Below are positions 50,084 through 61,158 of a DNA stretch of 64,000 nucleotides, in pieces. Under the pieces are notes generated by a model. The model saw nothing but the letters and a program-made list of their open reading frames with translations. It was not told where the DNA came from and ran no database searches. A program made the position numbers and the translations under genes. This DNA comes from Janthinobacterium lividum (GTDB taxonomy: Bacteria; Pseudomonadota; Gammaproteobacteria; Burkholderiales; Burkholderiaceae_D), in assembly GCF_023509035.1 (NCBI RefSeq), contig NZ_CP075583.1, forward strand, positions 2,790,001-2,854,000, read 5' to 3'. Each line of letters opens with the position of its first letter. Position 1 is the stretch's first letter.

Positions 50084-50770
50084 CTAATCGCGGCTGCCGC
50101 CGGCGAAGCCCAGCAAAGAAAGCAGGCTGGTGAAGATGTTGTACACGTCCAGGTAGATGCGCAGGGTGGCCGAGATGTAGTTGGTCTCGCCGCCGTTGAT
50201 GATTTGCTGCACGTCATACAGGATGTAGGCCGAGAAGATGGCGATGGCGACCATGGAGATCACGATCGACAGTGCCGACAAGCCCAGGAAAATGTTCGCC
50301 ACCGATGCCAGGATCAGCACGATCACGCCGGCGAACAGCCATTTTCCCATGGCCGAGAAGTCACGCTTCGAGACCGTGGCGATCGTTGCCATCACGGCCA
50401 GGATGGTGGCCGTGCCGCCGAATGCCGTCATGATCAGCATGCCGCCGTTCGAGTAGCCCAGGGTACGCGTCAGGATAGGCGTGAGCATCAGGCCCATGAA
50501 GAAGGTAAAACCTAGCAGGACGGCGACGCCGAGGCCCGAGTTCTTGGTCTTTTCAATCGCGTACATGAAGCCGAAGGCGACGGCCATGAAGATGATGAAG
50601 CCCATGCCGCCGGTCAGCATCGGCAAATGCATTTGCACGCCGATGAAGGCGCCCAGCACGGTCGGGATCATGGATAGCGCCAGCAGCCAGTAAGTGTTGC
50701 GCAAGACCTGATGGCGGACTTGCTGCATGCCCCCCGACAGATCAAAGGTGCGTTGCATGTTCTGATTCAT
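50084..50770 (-). CDS. Bax inhibitor-1/YccA family membrane protein
   Basis: A 228-residue protein with seven hydrophobic helices, the BI-1/TMBIM fold. Escherichia coli YccA is a substrate and modulator of FtsH and of the HflKC complex, whose genes lie at the other end of this window. Conserved acidic residues near the C-terminus (YDVQQIINGGETNYISATLRIYLDVYNIF) form the putative calcium/proton site. The stop is 12 bases from the IS end, so its original 3' region was replaced. Confidence 0.9.
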   Translation of the reverse strand: MNQNMQRTFDLSGGMQQVRHQVLRNTYWLLALSMIPTVLGAFIGVQMHLPMLTGGMGFIIFMAVAFGFMYAIEKTKNSGLGVAVLLGFTFFMGLMLTPILTRTLGYSNGGMLIMTAFGGTATILAVMATIATVSKRDFSAMGKWLFAGVIVLILASVANIFLGLSALSIVISMVAIAIFSAYILYDVQQIINGGETNYISATLRIYLDVYNIFTSLLSLLGFAGGSRD

Positions 50771-50919
50771 AGTGCCTCCGTGTTGTCAATTCAAATTACT
50801 GCTTTACCCAAGGATAGCATGAGGGCCGGAATTTGCCAAAAAAGCAGCTTAAGATTTCATTAAACAGGGGCAGGGCGGCAAGACGCTCCCTGCCTGTCTG
50901 GGTGATATGGGGTGGAGTA

Positions 50920-50928
50920 TGGTAAAAT
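50920..50928 (+). promoter_or_regulatory. Possible extended -10 promoter of ndk
   Basis: TGGTAAAAT, an extended -10-like box 64 bases before the ndk ATG. No good -35 is seen; only a suggestion. Confidence 0.3.
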
Positions 50929-50991
50929 CAAAGGTTGATTGAGTTATCAATTTACCGTTTTAAACCTTACTTTTTATTGGAGTTTTCACAC

Positions 50992-51408
50992 ATGGCAATC
51001 GAACGCACCCTGTCGATCATCAAACCAGACGCAGTTGCAAAAAACGTAATCGGTCAAATCTACTCCCGTTTTGAAAACGCTGGCCTGAAAATCGTTGCAG
51101 CACGCATGACCCAACTGTCGCGCGAACAAGCTGAAGGTTTCTACGCAGCGCACAAAGAACGCGGCTTCTTCAAGGATCTGGTCGACTTCATGGTTTCCGG
51201 TCCAGTCATGATCCAAGCCCTGGAAGGCGAAAACGCCGTTCTGGCCCACCGTGACCTGATGGGCGCGACCGATCCGAAGAAAGCAGAAAAAGGCACGATC
51301 CGCGCCGATTTCGCCGATTCGATCGACGCTAACGCCGTACACGGTTCCGACGCTGTCGAAGCTGCTAAAGTGGAAATCGCTTACTTCTTCCCAGAACTGA
51401 AGGCTTAA
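50992..51408 (+). CDS. ndk: Nucleoside diphosphate kinase
   Basis: A 138-residue NDK that equalises NTP pools. [15 protein letters not shown] opens the protein, and the active-site block ends [21 protein letters not shown] with the phosphorylated histidine. The start at 50992 follows a GGAG leader; the open frame extends 19 codons upstream without homology. It starts the long collinear block to hflC. Confidence 0.95.
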   Translation: MAIERTLSIIKPDAVAKNVIGQIYSRFENAGLKIVAARMTQLSREQAEGFYAAHKERGFFKDLVDFMVSGPVMIQALEGENAVLAHRDLMGATDPKKAEKGTIRADFADSIDANAVHGSDAVEAAKVEIAYFFPELKA

Positions 51409-51415
51409 TTGCCTT

Positions 51416-51442
51416 AGATAACGTTATTTCCTGGCGTTATCT
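51416..51442 (+). terminator. Weak hairpin after ndk
   Basis: AGATAACG / CGTTATCT, a perfect 8-base stem with an 11-base loop and no T-run. Confidence 0.35.
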
Positions 51443-51527
51443 GTGAAATAACTTATCACCCCCTGTTCCCGCTGCGCTGTGGAGTTTTCGCTCCTGATGC
51501 GCGCGGGGACGGATTTTTAGAATAGAC

Positions 51528-52709
51528 ATGATCATGAATACGACGACCCTCACCAACTTGCTGGACCTCGATCCCGCGCAACTCATCGCCTACTGCGCCG
51601 AGTTGGGAGAGAAACCGTTTCGTGCAAAACAATTGCAACGTTGGATACACCAGTTCGGCGCCTCCGACTTCGACGCCATGACGGACTTGGCCAAGTCGCT
51701 GCGCGACAAGCTGGCCACGCGCGCAGAAGTGCGCGCCCCGGCCATCATCAGCGACCACACCTCGACGGATGGCACGCGCAAGTGGCTGGTCGACGTGGGC
51801 AATGGCAATGCCGTGGAAACCGTGTTCATTCCGGAGGAAAATCGCGGCACCCTGTGCATCTCGACCCAAGCAGGCTGCGCCGTGAACTGCCGTTTCTGCT
51901 CGACGGGCAAGCAAGGCTTCAACCGCAACCTGTCCGTGGGCGAGATCATCGGCCAGCTGTGGATGGCGGAATTCGAATTGCGCCGCACCAAGGGCATCGA
52001 ACCGGGCCCGAAAGGCGAGCGCCAGATCACCAACGTGGTGATGATGGGCATGGGCGAACCCCTGCTGAACTTTGAGCCGACCGTCACGGCCCTGAAATTG
52101 ATGCTCGACGACAACGCCTACGGATTGTCGCGCCGCCGCGTGACCCTGTCGACCTCGGGTGTGGTACCGATGATGGACAAGCTGTCGCAGGAAGTGCCGG
52201 TAGCCCTGGCCGTTTCGCTGCACGCCTCGAACGACGCCTTGCGCGACGGTTTGATTCCACTGAACAAGAAATACCCGCTGAAGGAATTGATGGCGGCCTG
52301 CAAACGTTACCTGGAATTCGCCCCGCGCGATTTCATCACGTTTGAGTACTGCATGCTCGACGGCGTCAACGACAGCGACGAGCACGCGCGCGAACTGCTG
52401 GCGCTGGTGCAAGACCGCGAGTTCGGCGTGAACTGCAAGTTCAACCTGATTCCCTTCAATCCCTTCCCCGAGTCGGGCCTGTTCCGCTCGAAAAACCCGC
52501 GCATCAAGGCGTTTGCCCAGGTGCTTATGGATGGCGGCATCATCACCACCGTGCGCAAGACGCGCGGCGACGATATCGATGCGGCTTGCGGCCAGCTGGC
52601 CGGCGAAGTCAAGGACCGCACCCGGGTGCAGGAGCGCATGGAAAAGATGACCGAGTATCAACAGAAATTTGGCGCCAATTTCGGCAAGATCGTGGAGATC
52701 CGCTCCTGA
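51528..52709 (+). CDS. rlmN: 23S rRNA / tRNA adenine-C2 methyltransferase RlmN
   Basis: A 393-residue radical SAM enzyme that methylates A2503 of 23S rRNA and A37 of some tRNAs. The cluster motif CxxxCxxC is C117, C121 and C124 (GCAVNCRFC). The methyl-carrying cysteine region is near the C-terminus ([15 protein letters not shown]), and GMGEPLLNF is the SAM-binding strand. ATG 51528 or 51534 can serve as start. The stop overlaps the pilW start (TGATG). Confidence 0.95.
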   Translation: MIMNTTTLTNLLDLDPAQLIAYCAELGEKPFRAKQLQRWIHQFGASDFDAMTDLAKSLRDKLATRAEVRAPAIISDHTSTDGTRKWLVDVGNGNAVETVFIPEENRGTLCISTQAGCAVNCRFCSTGKQGFNRNLSVGEIIGQLWMAEFELRRTKGIEPGPKGERQITNVVMMGMGEPLLNFEPTVTALKLMLDDNAYGLSRRRVTLSTSGVVPMMDKLSQEVPVALAVSLHASNDALRDGLIPLNKKYPLKELMAACKRYLEFAPRDFITFEYCMLDGVNDSDEHARELLALVQDREFGVNCKFNLIPFNPFPESGLFRSKNPRIKAFAQVLMDGGIITTVRKTRGDDIDAACGQLAGEVKDRTRVQERMEKMTEYQQKFGANFGKIVEIRS

Positions 52710-53497
52710 TGCGGGGAGGCATGGCTTATCCTGGCGCACTTGCCGTGGCTGTTGTCAGCCTTGGCGTGCTGCTGGCCGGCTGTGCTTCCACCGCGGACAA
52801 GGAGCAAGCTGCATCGGTCGAGCAGCGCGCCGCCTTGCGCTTGCAGCTGGCCAGCGCCTATTATATGCAAGACCAGTTCGTGGTGGCACTGGAAGAAGCG
52901 GAGCAGGCGGTGCAGCTGGTGCCGGGCAACGCCCAGGTGCGCGGCATGCGCGCCCTGATTTTTGCTGCCCTTCGCCAACCTGCTGCGGCTGAAAAAGATT
53001 TTCTTTACGCATTGCGCCTTGCGCCCCACAATCCCGAGTTGAGCAATAATTATGGCCTGTTTCTGTGCCAGACGGGGCGCGCGGCGCAGTCGTTGGCGTA
53101 TTTTGATGCCGCATTGCAAGATGTTGCCTATGGCACGCCTGAACTGGCGCTGCATAATGCGGCGGCGTGCAGCCTGCTCATGAAAGATTACCCGCGCGCC
53201 GCCGGATACTGGCTCAAGGCGGAGCGCATCGCACCTGGCGTGGCAATCACCTATGCCGGCCTGGTGCGCGTGTATTACCAACAGCAAGACTACCGGCAAG
53301 CGGCTCAATACTTTGAGCGGCTCGGTAAAGTAGCAACAATGGAGAGCCAGGCGGCCGATGTGCTGTGGCTCGGGATCAAGGTGCAGCATAAGCTCGGGGA
53401 TGCGGGTGCGGAAGCTGGCCTGGGGGCGCTTTTGCGCAACCACCATTCCGGCTCCCCCGAATATGCTGCTTATCAAAATGGGGCGTTTGATGAGTGA
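52709..53497 (+). CDS. pilW: Type IV pilus biogenesis/stability lipoprotein PilW (PilF)
   Basis: A 262-residue outer-membrane pilotin-like protein. The signal ends in lipobox LAGC; TPR units cover about 40-240 (ASAYYMQDQFVVALEEAEQAV, NYGLFLCQTGRAAQSLAYFD, YYQQQDYRQAAQYFERL). It helps assemble the PilQ secretin. ATG 52709 overlaps the rlmN stop; ATG 52721 also fits, but its GGGGAGG is too close. The position between rlmN and rodZ is the standard one. Confidence 0.9.
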   Translation: MRGGMAYPGALAVAVVSLGVLLAGCASTADKEQAASVEQRAALRLQLASAYYMQDQFVVALEEAEQAVQLVPGNAQVRGMRALIFAALRQPAAAEKDFLYALRLAPHNPELSNNYGLFLCQTGRAAQSLAYFDAALQDVAYGTPELALHNAAACSLLMKDYPRAAGYWLKAERIAPGVAITYAGLVRVYYQQQDYRQAAQYFERLGKVATMESQAADVLWLGIKVQHKLGDAGAEAGLGALLRNHHSGSPEYAAYQNGAFDE

Positions 53498-53510
53498 GAC
53501 AGGAATACCA

Positions 53511-54492
53511 ATGAATTCAGAGCGGGCAGAAACGCCTCAGCAGCAGTCCCAGGGCAATCTTGCGTTGGCAGGCGCACAGTTGAAGGCGCAGCGCGAAGCG
53601 CTGGGCTGGCCAGTGGAACAGGTGGCCGACCAGCTCAAGCTGGCGCCGCGCCAGGTGATCGCGCTGGAAGAGGGCGACATGGCGGCCTTGCCGGAACGTT
53701 GCCGTGGTGCGCGGTTTCGTGCGCGCCTACGCCAAGGTGGTGCGTCTCGACGCGGCGCCGCTGGTGGCCATGATCGAAGTCCATCCGGCGCCGACGCAAG
53801 ACCCGGCCGCGCCCGTGCGGCGTGAAATTTCCGCCACGTTCTCGGAATCGCGCTTCCCGTCGATGACGCAGCGCTCGTCGAACCAGACTCCCCTCTGGAT
53901 CGCCGGCGCCGTGGCCGTCGTCGTGGCCGCCGCCTTTGGCGCGTATAAGCTGGGCTATGTGCCGGCCAGTCTGCTCTCTTCGCATGCCGAGAAAGAAACC
54001 GCGCATGCGGAAGTGGGTCCCGTGGAAACGACGCTGATCAAGCCGGGCCAGGACTTGACGCCCGTGCAGACGCCGTCCGTGCCCCTGATTTCCGTCCCGC
54101 CGCCGCCAGGCAACGATACGCAGACGGGTGCGCCTGCCTCTACCGTTGCTTCGGCACCGGCCGCCGCCTTGTCGCCAGCCGCCGTTCCGGCTCCCGCGCC
54201 AGCGACGACGGCTGCCGTCACGCCGCCCGCCGCTACCACCGCCGCTGCCTTGGGCGCGAATGCGCTGGTATTGAAAGTGGAACAGGATTCCTGGGTCGAG
54301 ATTCGCCGTCCAGGCAGCACGCCGCTGATTTCGCGCATGGTCAAGGCGGGTAGCACGGAAACGTTCGATATTACGGGACCGGCCACCTTGGTGGTGGGTA
54401 AGCCTGGTGTCGTGCAGGCAACTTTGCGCGGCGCCAAGCTGGACTTGCCGACCGTTGCGGGCGGCACGATTTCCCGTGTCAGCATTAAATAA
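53511..54492 (+). pseudogene. rodZ: Cytoskeleton protein RodZ, frameshifted at 53699-53700
   Basis: RodZ links MreB to the wall-elongation machinery. The N-terminal HTH_25 domain (LKAQREALGWPVEQVADQLKLAPRQVIALEEGDMAALPER) reads in one frame. The expected AVVRGFVRAYAKVVRLD continues in the next frame; one surplus T in CGTT at 53699-53700 accounts for it. After the junction come a single membrane helix (WIAGAVAVVVAAAFGAYKLGY), an Ala/Pro/Thr-rich periplasmic linker and a DUF4115 domain (VEQDSWVEIRRPGSTPL). ATG 53511 follows AGGAA; ATG 53490 overlaps pilW. Restoring one frame gives about 326 residues. Confidence 0.87.
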
Positions 54493-54530
54493 TTGCAGTC
54501 ATCGTTCAAGCAAACTCAGAAGATAATATT

Positions 54531-55830
<1,300 letters not shown>

Positions 55831-55899
55831 GCTTGCAAGCCTAGACTCCTGAATACGTCAAAAATTGAACAGCAATCGTAGCCAATAAAAGTAGATACC

Positions 55900-57261
55900 A
55901 TGTCCGAAAATAAAAAAGCAGATAAAATCACCGCCGTCAAAGGCATGAACGATATCCTGCCCGCCGACGCGCCGTTGTGGGAATTGTTTGAAAACACGGC
56001 GCAATCCGTGCTGCAAAGCTACGGCTTCCAGCAGATCCGCACGCCGATCGTGGAAGAAACGAAATTGTTCGCGCGCGCCATCGGCGCCGTGACCGATATC
56101 GTGGAAAAGGAAATGTATTCGTTCACCGATTCGATGAACGGCGACAACCTGACCCTGCGTCCTGAAGGCACGGCTGGCGTGGTGCGCGCCGTCGTCGAGC
56201 ACAACCTCGTCTACGAAGGCCCGAAGCGCCTGTGGTACAAGGGCCAGATGTTCCGCCACGAGCGCCCGCAAAAAGGCCGCTACCGCCAGTTCCACCAGTT
56301 CGGCGTGGAAGCCATCGGTTTCACGGGCCCGGATATCGACGCCGAGATCATCATGATGTCGCGCCGCCTGTGGGATGACCTGGGCCTGGAAGGCATCCGC
56401 CTAGAGCTGAACTCGATCGGCGACGCGGCCGAGCGCCTGCGCCACCGCGCCGACCTGATCGCCTACCTGGAAAGCCACAGCGAGTTGCTCGACGAAGAAG
56501 CCAAGCGCCGCCTGCACAGCAATCCGTTGCGCATCCTCGACACCAAGAACCCTGCCATGCAGGATATGGTCAACGGCGCGCCGAAGCTGCTGGACTACCT
56601 GGGCGAAGAATCGCTGGCCCACTTCCACGGCGTGCAGAAGATATTGAACCACAACAATATTCCCTTCACCATCAATCCACGCCTGGTGCGCGGCCTTGAT
56701 TACTACAACCGCACGGTGTTCGAGTGGGTCAGCGACAAGCTGGGCGCGCAAGGCACGGTGTGCGCCGGTGGCCGCTATGACGGCATGGTGGAAATGTTCG
56801 GTGGCAAATCGACGCCAGCCGTCGGTTTTGGCATGGGCGTCGAGCGCCTGGTGCTGCTGATGAAGGACGCGGCCGAGCCGGAGCAACCGGCCCAGTGCGA
56901 CGTCTACCTGGTGCACCAGGGCGAGCAGGCCGGCTTGCAAGCCTTCGTGCTGGCAGAGCGGATTCGCGATGCAGGCCTGGACGTTGTGCTACATTGCGCA
57001 GCGAGCAACGGTGGCGGCAGCTTCAAGACGCAAATGAAAAAAGCCGATGCCAGCGGCGCGGCGTTTGCCGTGATCATGGGCGACGATGAAATCGCCAACA
57101 ATGTGGCCACGGTGAAAGCCATGCGCGAAGCCGATGCTGGCGCGCAGCAGAACACGGTGCCGTTCGACGACGTCGTCGATTACGTGGTGGACCAGATCAT
57201 CGGCGACCACGATTGCGGCCATGACCACGGTCCTGGCGGCCACGTGCATCACCACCACTGA
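55900..57261 (+). CDS. hisS: Histidyl-tRNA synthetase with His-rich C-terminal tail
   Basis: A 453-residue class II synthetase. Motif 2 is in [21 protein letters not shown], the histidine-specific loop in [16 protein letters not shown], motif 3 in [12 protein letters not shown], and the C-terminal anticodon-binding domain covers about 340-430. The last ~17 residues ([17 protein letters not shown]) hold nine histidines and a cysteine, a tail I do not expect in HisRS. It is preceded by ispG and followed by yfgM. Confidence 0.95.
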   Translation: MSENKKADKITAVKGMNDILPADAPLWELFENTAQSVLQSYGFQQIRTPIVEETKLFARAIGAVTDIVEKEMYSFTDSMNGDNLTLRPEGTAGVVRAVVEHNLVYEGPKRLWYKGQMFRHERPQKGRYRQFHQFGVEAIGFTGPDIDAEIIMMSRRLWDDLGLEGIRLELNSIGDAAERLRHRADLIAYLESHSELLDEEAKRRLHSNPLRILDTKNPAMQDMVNGAPKLLDYLGEESLAHFHGVQKILNHNNIPFTINPRLVRGLDYYNRTVFEWVSDKLGAQGTVCAGGRYDGMVEMFGGKSTPAVGFGMGVERLVLLMKDAAEPEQPAQCDVYLVHQGEQAGLQAFVLAERIRDAGLDVVLHCAASNGGGSFKTQMKKADASGAAFAVIMGDDEIANNVATVKAMREADAGAQQNTVPFDDVVDYVVDQIIGDHDCGHDHGPGGHVHHHH

Positions 57262-57315
57262 TTTGAAGCAAGACCGTTCTACCCTCGATCAACTACTCAT
57301 TAAAACTGACGACCC

Positions 57316-57984
57316 ATGGCATACGATCACGAAGAACAAGAACAACTGGCAACCCTCAAGGCCTGGTGGCAGCGCAATGGCAATCTGACCTCCTGGGTCC
57401 TGATCGTGGCGCTGGCAGGCTATAGCGGCTGGGCTGGCTGGCAGTACTACCAGCGCACGCAGGCTGCGCAAGCGGGCCAGCTGTACGACGAATTGCAAAA
57501 CGCCATCGCCGCCAAGGACACCGCCAAGGTGATGCGCGCGGCTGGTGACATGCAATCGCGTTTCAGCGGCACGGCGTATGCGCAGATGAGCGCCTTGGCC
57601 GCGGCCAAGGTGGCGTTCGACGCAAACGACCTGAAAACGGCCAAGACCCAGCTGCAATGGGTGGCCGAGCACGGCACGGAAGAGTACAAGGCCATCGCCA
57701 AGCTGCGCCTGGCGGGTGTCCTGCTGGACGAAAAGGCCTACGATGAAGCGTTGAAAGTGCTGGCGACGGCTCCCGTGGCGCAATTTGCCGGCGCCGTGGC
57801 CGACCGCAAGGGCGACATCCTGGTGGCGCAAAACAAGCTGGCCGAGGCGCGCACGGCTTATCTGGCCGCGCTGGCCGCGACGGACAAGAACAATCCAGGC
57901 CGTCAACTGATCCAGGTCAAACTGGAAGCGATCGGCGGTACGGTACCGGAAGACAAGGCCAAGGCTGACAAGGCTGCCGCCTGA
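57316..57984 (+). CDS. yfgM: YfgM-family membrane-anchored TPR protein
   Basis: A 222-residue ancillary SecYEG translocon subunit. It has a cytosolic N-terminus (1-25), one membrane helix (LTSWVLIVALAGYSGWAGWQYY, about 25-45) and a periplasmic TPR domain (about 50-205), with an Ala/Lys tail. YfgM works with PpiD on secretory proteins. It stands between hisS and bamB as in most Beta- and Gammaproteobacteria. Confidence 0.9.
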   Translation: MAYDHEEQEQLATLKAWWQRNGNLTSWVLIVALAGYSGWAGWQYYQRTQAAQAGQLYDELQNAIAAKDTAKVMRAAGDMQSRFSGTAYAQMSALAAAKVAFDANDLKTAKTQLQWVAEHGTEEYKAIAKLRLAGVLLDEKAYDEALKVLATAPVAQFAGAVADRKGDILVAQNKLAEARTAYLAALAATDKNNPGRQLIQVKLEAIGGTVPEDKAKADKAAA

Positions 57985-58069
57985 CAGGAACACTGATGGC
58001 GTGGCCGCGCGGCGTTTTGCGCCGCCTGCCTTGCCCTTACAAGTACAAGAAAAAGGTTGGATAATACTT

Positions 58070-59215
58070 ATGCGTGTCACTGAAAAGCTGGTAGCTGCAA
58101 GTCTGTTGGCCCTGATGGCTGGTTGCTCGTCCTGGAACCCGTTCGCCTCGAAAGATCCGAAAGTCGAACCGGCCAAGCTGGTCGAGTTAAAATCGAGCAT
58201 TGCCGTGCGCGACGCCTGGAAGTATTCGATCGGCAAGGCCGGTGTGTATGCGTTTACGCCTGCGCTGGCCGGCAACAGCCTGTACGTGGTCAATGCGGAT
58301 GGCGCGCTGGCGCGCCTGGATGCGGCCAGCGGCCGTGAAACGTGGCGCATCAAGGCCGGCAGCGACATTACGTCCAGCGCGGGCAGCGATGGCAGCGTGG
58401 TGGCCGTGGGCGCCGCCAAGGGCGCCGTGTTGGCGTTTGACGCCGATGGCAAACAGCTGTGGAAGGCGCAGGCGTCCAGTGAAGTGCTGACCCCGCCCGT
58501 AGTGGGGCAGGGCGTCGTGGTGGTACGCAGCGTGGACAACCGCATCGTCGGCTTCGACGCCAAGACGGGCGAGCGCAAGTGGACGGTGCAGCGCGCCACG
58601 CCGGCATTGACCTTGCGCAATGCGCCGGGCATGGTGCTGGGCGGCGCGAATATCTACGTCGCACAGCCAGGCGGCAAGCTGCTGGCACTGACGGCGGCCA
58701 CCGGTGTGGTACGCTGGGAGATCGTCGTCAGCGAACCGCGCGGTGCTACCGAACTGGAGCGCGTCTCCGACATCGCCGGCACGCCGGTGGTGTTCGAAGG
58801 CGAAGTGTGCGCCGTCACCTACCAGGGCAAGGCAGGCTGTTTCGATGCCGCCACGGGCGTGCCGCGCTGGAGCAAGCCGATCTCGTCCGATGTGGGCGTG
58901 GCCGTCGACCAGCGTTTCGTGTTTGTTGCCGATGACCAGGGCGCCGTGGTGGCGTTCAGCCGCGAAGGCGGCCAGAGCGCCTGGAAGAATGAGGCGCTGG
59001 CGCGCCGCCGCCTGTCGACGCCGGCCTCCTACGGCCGTAGCGTCGCCGTCGGCGATTATCAAGGTTACATCCACTTCCTGTCACGGGAAGATGGTGCATT
59101 AATAGGTCGTGTCAGCACCGACGGTAGCCCGATTGTTTCGGCTCCCGTTGTTGCCGGTTCGAATTTGATTTTTCAAACCCAATCAGGGACAGTGACCGCT
59201 CTCGCGGTCGAGTAA
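58070..59215 (+). CDS. bamB: Outer membrane protein assembly factor BamB
   Basis: A 381-residue lipoprotein of the BAM complex. The signal ends in lipobox MAGC, followed by an eight-bladed PQQ-type beta propeller with repeated D-A-x-TG-x-x-x-W units ([33 protein letters not shown]). The ATG at 58070 follows AAAAGGTTGG; the frame runs 23 codons further upstream without homology. It ends four bases before der. Confidence 0.94.
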   Translation: MRVTEKLVAASLLALMAGCSSWNPFASKDPKVEPAKLVELKSSIAVRDAWKYSIGKAGVYAFTPALAGNSLYVVNADGALARLDAASGRETWRIKAGSDITSSAGSDGSVVAVGAAKGAVLAFDADGKQLWKAQASSEVLTPPVVGQGVVVVRSVDNRIVGFDAKTGERKWTVQRATPALTLRNAPGMVLGGANIYVAQPGGKLLALTAATGVVRWEIVVSEPRGATELERVSDIAGTPVVFEGEVCAVTYQGKAGCFDAATGVPRWSKPISSDVGVAVDQRFVFVADDQGAVVAFSREGGQSAWKNEALARRRLSTPASYGRSVAVGDYQGYIHFLSREDGALIGRVSTDGSPIVSAPVVAGSNLIFQTQSGTVTALAVE

Positions 59216-59219
59216 TACA

Positions 59220-60566
59220 ATGAAGCCGGTAATTGCACTAGTAGGTCGACCCAATGTTGGGAAATCGACTTTATTCAATCGTCTGACCCGCTCGCGCGAT
59301 GCGCTGGTGGCGGATTTGCCTGGGTTGACGCGCGATCGTCACTATGGCGAAGGCCGTGTCGGCGAACGTCCCTTCCTGGTCATCGATACGGGTGGTTTCG
59401 AACCCGTCGCCAAGGAAGGCATCATGCACCAGATGGCACTGCAGACCAAGCAGGCCGTGGCCGAGGCCGACGTGGTGGTGTTCATCGTGGACGGCCGCCA
59501 AGGCCTGACCCCGCATGACAAGACCATCGTCGACTTCCTGCGCAAGAGCGGCCGCCCGGTCTTGCTGGTGGTCAACAAAAGCGAAGGCATGCGCTACACG
59601 GCCGTCGTGTCCGAATTCTATGAATTGGGCATGGGCGATCCGTATGCGATTTCGTCGGCGCACGGCGACGGCGTCAACGACCTCGTCGAAGTGATGCTGG
59701 ACCTGGCGTTCGCACAGCGTCCGGATGAGCCTGAAGAGCTGGAAAAGACCGACCGCGGCATCAAGATTGCCCTCGTCGGCCGTCCGAACGTGGGCAAGTC
59801 GACGCTCATCAACACCCTGCTGGGCGAAGAGCGCGTGATCGCCTTCGACATGCCGGGCACGACGCGCGATTCGATCGAGATCCCGTTCGAGCGCGATGGC
59901 CAGCAATACACCTTGATCGACACGGCAGGTATCCGCCGTCGCGGCAAGGTGTTTGAGGCGATCGAGAAATTCTCGGTGGTGAAAACCCTGCAGTCGATTT
60001 CCGAAGCCAACGTGGTGGTGCTGATGCTCGACGCGCAGCAGGATATTTCAGAGCAGGACGCGCATATCGCCGGCTTTATTCTGGAATCGGGCCGCGCGCT
60101 GGTGGTGGCCGTGAATAAATGGGACGGCTTGCAATCGCACGAACGCGATGAAATCAAGATCGATATCGACCGCAAGCTCGATTTCCTGTCGTTCGCGCAG
60201 ATGCATTTTATTTCGGCGCTGAAGGGTACCAACATCGGTCCGCTGATGAAGTCACTCAACGCCGCGTATGCAGCCGCCATGTGCGACCTGTCGACGCCGA
60301 AGCTGACGCGCGCCCTGATCGAGGCCGTGGAGAAGCAGGAACCGCGCCGCAAAGGTTCGATTCGTCCGAAGCTGCGCTATGCTCACCAGGGCGGCATGAA
60401 CCCGCCTGTGATCGTCATTCACGGCAATGCGCTCGACGCCGTTGGCGATCCTTACAAGCGCTATCTGGAAAAACATTTCCGCGATACGTTTGCGCTGGTC
60501 GGCACACCACTGCGCATCGAACTGCGCACGGGTAAAAACCCGTTTGCACGCACGCCAAGCAAGTAA
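59220..60566 (+). CDS. der: Ribosome-biogenesis GTPase Der (EngA)
   Basis: A 448-residue double-GTPase needed for 50S assembly. G1 motifs are GRPNVGKST at residues 9-17 and again near 187; G3 motifs are DTGGFE and DTAGIR; NKSEG and NKWD are G4 motifs; the KH-like domain is at the C-terminus. It is probably co-transcribed with bamB (4-base gap). Confidence 0.97.
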   Translation: MKPVIALVGRPNVGKSTLFNRLTRSRDALVADLPGLTRDRHYGEGRVGERPFLVIDTGGFEPVAKEGIMHQMALQTKQAVAEADVVVFIVDGRQGLTPHDKTIVDFLRKSGRPVLLVVNKSEGMRYTAVVSEFYELGMGDPYAISSAHGDGVNDLVEVMLDLAFAQRPDEPEELEKTDRGIKIALVGRPNVGKSTLINTLLGEERVIAFDMPGTTRDSIEIPFERDGQQYTLIDTAGIRRRGKVFEAIEKFSVVKTLQSISEANVVVLMLDAQQDISEQDAHIAGFILESGRALVVAVNKWDGLQSHERDEIKIDIDRKLDFLSFAQMHFISALKGTNIGPLMKSLNAAYAAAMCDLSTPKLTRALIEAVEKQEPRRKGSIRPKLRYAHQGGMNPPVIVIHGNALDAVGDPYKRYLEKHFRDTFALVGTPLRIELRTGKNPFARTPSK

Positions 60567-60597
60567 TGATTTAACAGCTGGATTAAGTGCATATTAA

Positions 60598-60622
60598 GGC
60601 GCCGCAGAGATAATGCGGCGCC
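60598..60622 (+). terminator. Hairpin after der
   Basis: GGCGCCGC / GCGGCGCC, a perfect 8-base stem with a 9-base loop but no T-run. A second small inverted repeat (CAGCCA...TGGCTG) follows immediately. Termination is possible but not certain. Confidence 0.4.
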
Positions 60623-60717
60623 GACAGCCAATTCAATGGCTGTTGCACGAAAATAATAAAGTGTTAATGCGCCATGCGCGACAGCGATCGCGAAAACAGG
60701 TTACAGTAGCTATGACG

Positions 60718-60740
60718 CATCTTTCTTTCTTTGAAAGATG
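60718..60740 (+). promoter_or_regulatory. Leader hairpin upstream of hfq
   Basis: CATCTTTC / GAAAGATG, a perfect 8-base stem with a pyrimidine loop, 67 bases before the hfq ATG. Hfq represses its own translation in other bacteria; whether this leader is involved is speculation. Confidence 0.3.
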
Positions 60741-60807
60741 TGAGAGCACTTGAAATCAAGCAAGTCGCCTCCAATTCTTACACAACAACATAAACAACGG
60801 AGCTGTT

Positions 60808-61044
60808 ATGAGCAACAAAGGGCAACTGTTACAAGACCCATTCCTCAATGCATTACGCAAAGAGCATGTTCCTGTCTCGATCTACCTGGTCAATGGCATT
60901 AAATTGCAGGGCCATATCGAATCGTTCGATCAATATGTCGTATTGCTGCGCAATACGGTGACACAGATGGTGTACAAGCATGCCATCTCGACAGTGGTGC
61001 CGGCCCGTGCCGTCAATCTCAATATTGAATCTGAAGCGGAGTAA
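60808..61044 (+). CDS. hfq: RNA-binding protein Hfq
   Basis: A 78-residue hexameric RNA chaperone for small RNAs. Sm1 is [27 protein letters not shown] and Sm2 is [11 protein letters not shown]; the proximal-face Q/F/K-H residues are intact. It is shorter than enterobacterial Hfq because the disordered C-terminal tail is missing, as usual in Betaproteobacteria. A GGAG leader precedes the ATG. Confidence 0.97.
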   Translation: MSNKGQLLQDPFLNALRKEHVPVSIYLVNGIKLQGHIESFDQYVVLLRNTVTQMVYKHAISTVVPARAVNLNIESEAE

Positions 61045-61158
61045 AGCGTTGAGCTTGACGGCCCAGCGCCTTTCACCGTCCATCGCCCCCGTCCGCGCCA
61101 GCGGCGCTGATGCGTTTGCATCGGCGTCGGCGTCCGCCACAACCAATCTGATGCCATC

